Source of the DNA: Collinsella sp.
Lineage (GTDB): Bacteria > Actinomycetota > Coriobacteriia > Coriobacteriales > Coriobacteriaceae
DNA length: 21,976 nt
Direction: 5' to 3'
Assembly (NCBI GenBank): GCA_019414545.1
Contig: DXLV01000019.1
Span: 1,375 to 23,350 of the forward strand
Part shown: positions 21,336 through 21,976 of the stretch, one piece after another
Position numbering within the stretch: position 1 is the first letter of the stretch
How the letters are laid out: each line of letters opens with the position of its first letter
The notes under the pieces: generated by a model
What the model was told of the DNA's origin: nothing
Database searches by the model: none
Seen by the model: the letters and a program-made list of their open reading frames with translations, nothing else
Position numbers and translations under genes: made by a program

Positions 21336-21976
21336 CTACCGACGTTTGGTGAACACGAACACGCCGACGATGGCGAGACCGATGACGCCGGCGGCAACGC
21401 CAACAATGGCGAGCGGGTTGGTGCCAGCCTCCTGCTCGGAGGCACTAGAGGACTTCTTAGCAGTGGTCGTGGAAGCAGCACCCGTATCGGACTTGGAATC
21501 GGACTTCTTGTCGGACTTGCTGTCCTTCTTGTCAGACTTCTTGTCAGGCTTCTTCTCGTCCTTCTTATCGGACTTATCGGTGTCCTTCTTGTCGGACTTG
21601 TTGTCCTTGGTCTCGGTCTTGGTCGACACCGTCGTCTTGGTCGTCGGCTTATGACCCGGGGCGATAGCGCCGCCGGCCTGCTGGCCCTTCGTGCCGGAGC
21701 CGGAACCCGTGCCCGTGCCAGCACCGGAACCGTTGCCAGCGCCACCGTTGCCACCATTAGTGCCAGAACCACCATTGCCGCCAGGGTTAACAGCATTCTT
21801 GGTCCACTTGGCATACAGCGTCAGATCGGCCGTCACTGGCGTACTGAAGTCATACGCCTGCGTGCAAGCCTCATCGGTGAACCAACCGCCGAAAGTGTAG
21901 CCATCGCGCGTCGGATCGGCCGGCTTGACCAGCTTGCCGTCGGCCGTAGCAACGAACTTAGTGTCGCAAGCAGACC
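21336..21976 (-). CDS. InlB B-repeat surface protein, C-terminal part (cut by window edge)
   Basis: The reading frame is open to the right edge, so only the C-terminal 212 or so residues are visible. They begin with an InlB B-repeat (Listeria-Bacteroides repeat): KLVKPADPTRDGYTFGGWF, then AYDFSTPVTADLTLYAKW. A Gly/Asn/Ser-rich spacer follows, then a lysine-aspartate stalk built from repeated SDKKD units, then a hydrophobic helix (LAIVGVAAGVIGLAIVGVFV) with a basic TKRR end. It is a wall- or membrane-anchored adhesin-like protein exported by a signal peptide that lies outside the window. No LPxTG motif is present before the helix, so membrane retention or a non-canonical sorting signal is likelier than classic sortase anchoring. 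It is followed directly by the DUF4430 gene. Confidence 0.85.
   Translation of the reverse strand, partial: SACDTKFVATADGKLVKPADPTRDGYTFGGWFTDEACTQAYDFSTPVTADLTLYAKWTKNAVNPGGNGGSGTNGGNGGAGNGSGAGTGTGSGSGTKGQQAGGAIAPGHKPTTKTTVSTKTETKDNKSDKKDTDKSDKKDEKKPDKKSDKKDSKSDKKSDSKSDTGAASTTTAKKSSSASEQEAGTNPLAIVGVAAGVIGLAIVGVFVFTKRR
21486..21612 (-). repeat. SDKK-type coding repeat in the surface-protein stalk
   Basis: The minus strand repeats units of about 9-15 nt encoding SDKK, SDKKD and KPDKK variants. Such runs change length easily by slipped pairing, which would alter the stalk length of the surface protein. The neighbouring DUF4430 protein has a related Ser/Asp/Lys linker. Confidence 0.7.

Overview
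The window is high-GC bacterial DNA with dense, mostly single-gene or two-gene units on both strands. The gene content suggests a gut actinobacterium of the class Coriobacteriia, most probably Collinsella or a near relative: a class III (Firmicutes-type) fructose-1,6-bisphosphatase, QueH instead of QueG, a DUF4430 protein beside an InlB-repeat surface protein, DegV, and tandem GtrA proteins, all with strong GC3-type codon use. The organism assignment is inference from family content; there is no rRNA or tRNA gene here to anchor it.

Left end (1-2743): an accessory block of visibly lower GC (sampled lines near 50% against about 63% in metG). It holds the C-terminal two thirds of a large SF2 helicase with a PLD-like tail, resembling the helicase part of TOTE-type primase-helicase proteins, followed on the opposite strand by a RelB/DinJ-YafQ-type toxin-antitoxin pair. 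A 50-bp palindrome with perfect 24-bp arms lies just upstream of the antitoxin.

Middle (2744-10966): mostly minus-strand housekeeping genes. These are a LOG-family phosphoribohydrolase behind a terminator-like hairpin, tgt, an SDR oxidoreductase, and a DUF3267 metalloprotease-queH-queA set. Tgt, QueA and QueH are three of the four late steps of queuosine synthesis on tRNA, so the region is a loose queuosine cluster. A plus-strand gene for a long Ala-rich coiled-coil protein with a C-terminal membrane anchor interrupts it. The gaps after SDR and queA hold a related, strongly structured element in which the stems are kept although their sequences differ; a weaker relative follows tgt.

Right half (10967-21976): a divergent methionyl-tRNA synthetase with a degraded KMSKS loop, an interleaved palindromic element, an RsmB/RsmF-type rRNA methyltransferase, a 56-residue membrane microprotein, an unrecognised TIM-barrel-like protein, DegV, class III Fbp, two GtrA paralogues, and finally a minus-strand pair of surface proteins: an InlB-repeat protein cut by the window edge and a membrane-anchored DUF4430 protein.

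The most interesting non-coding signals are the structured repeat family at 3616-3699, 4988-5225 and 8356-8503, the interleaved palindromes at 13261-13381, and the inverted repeats at 2671-2720 and 17216-17245.
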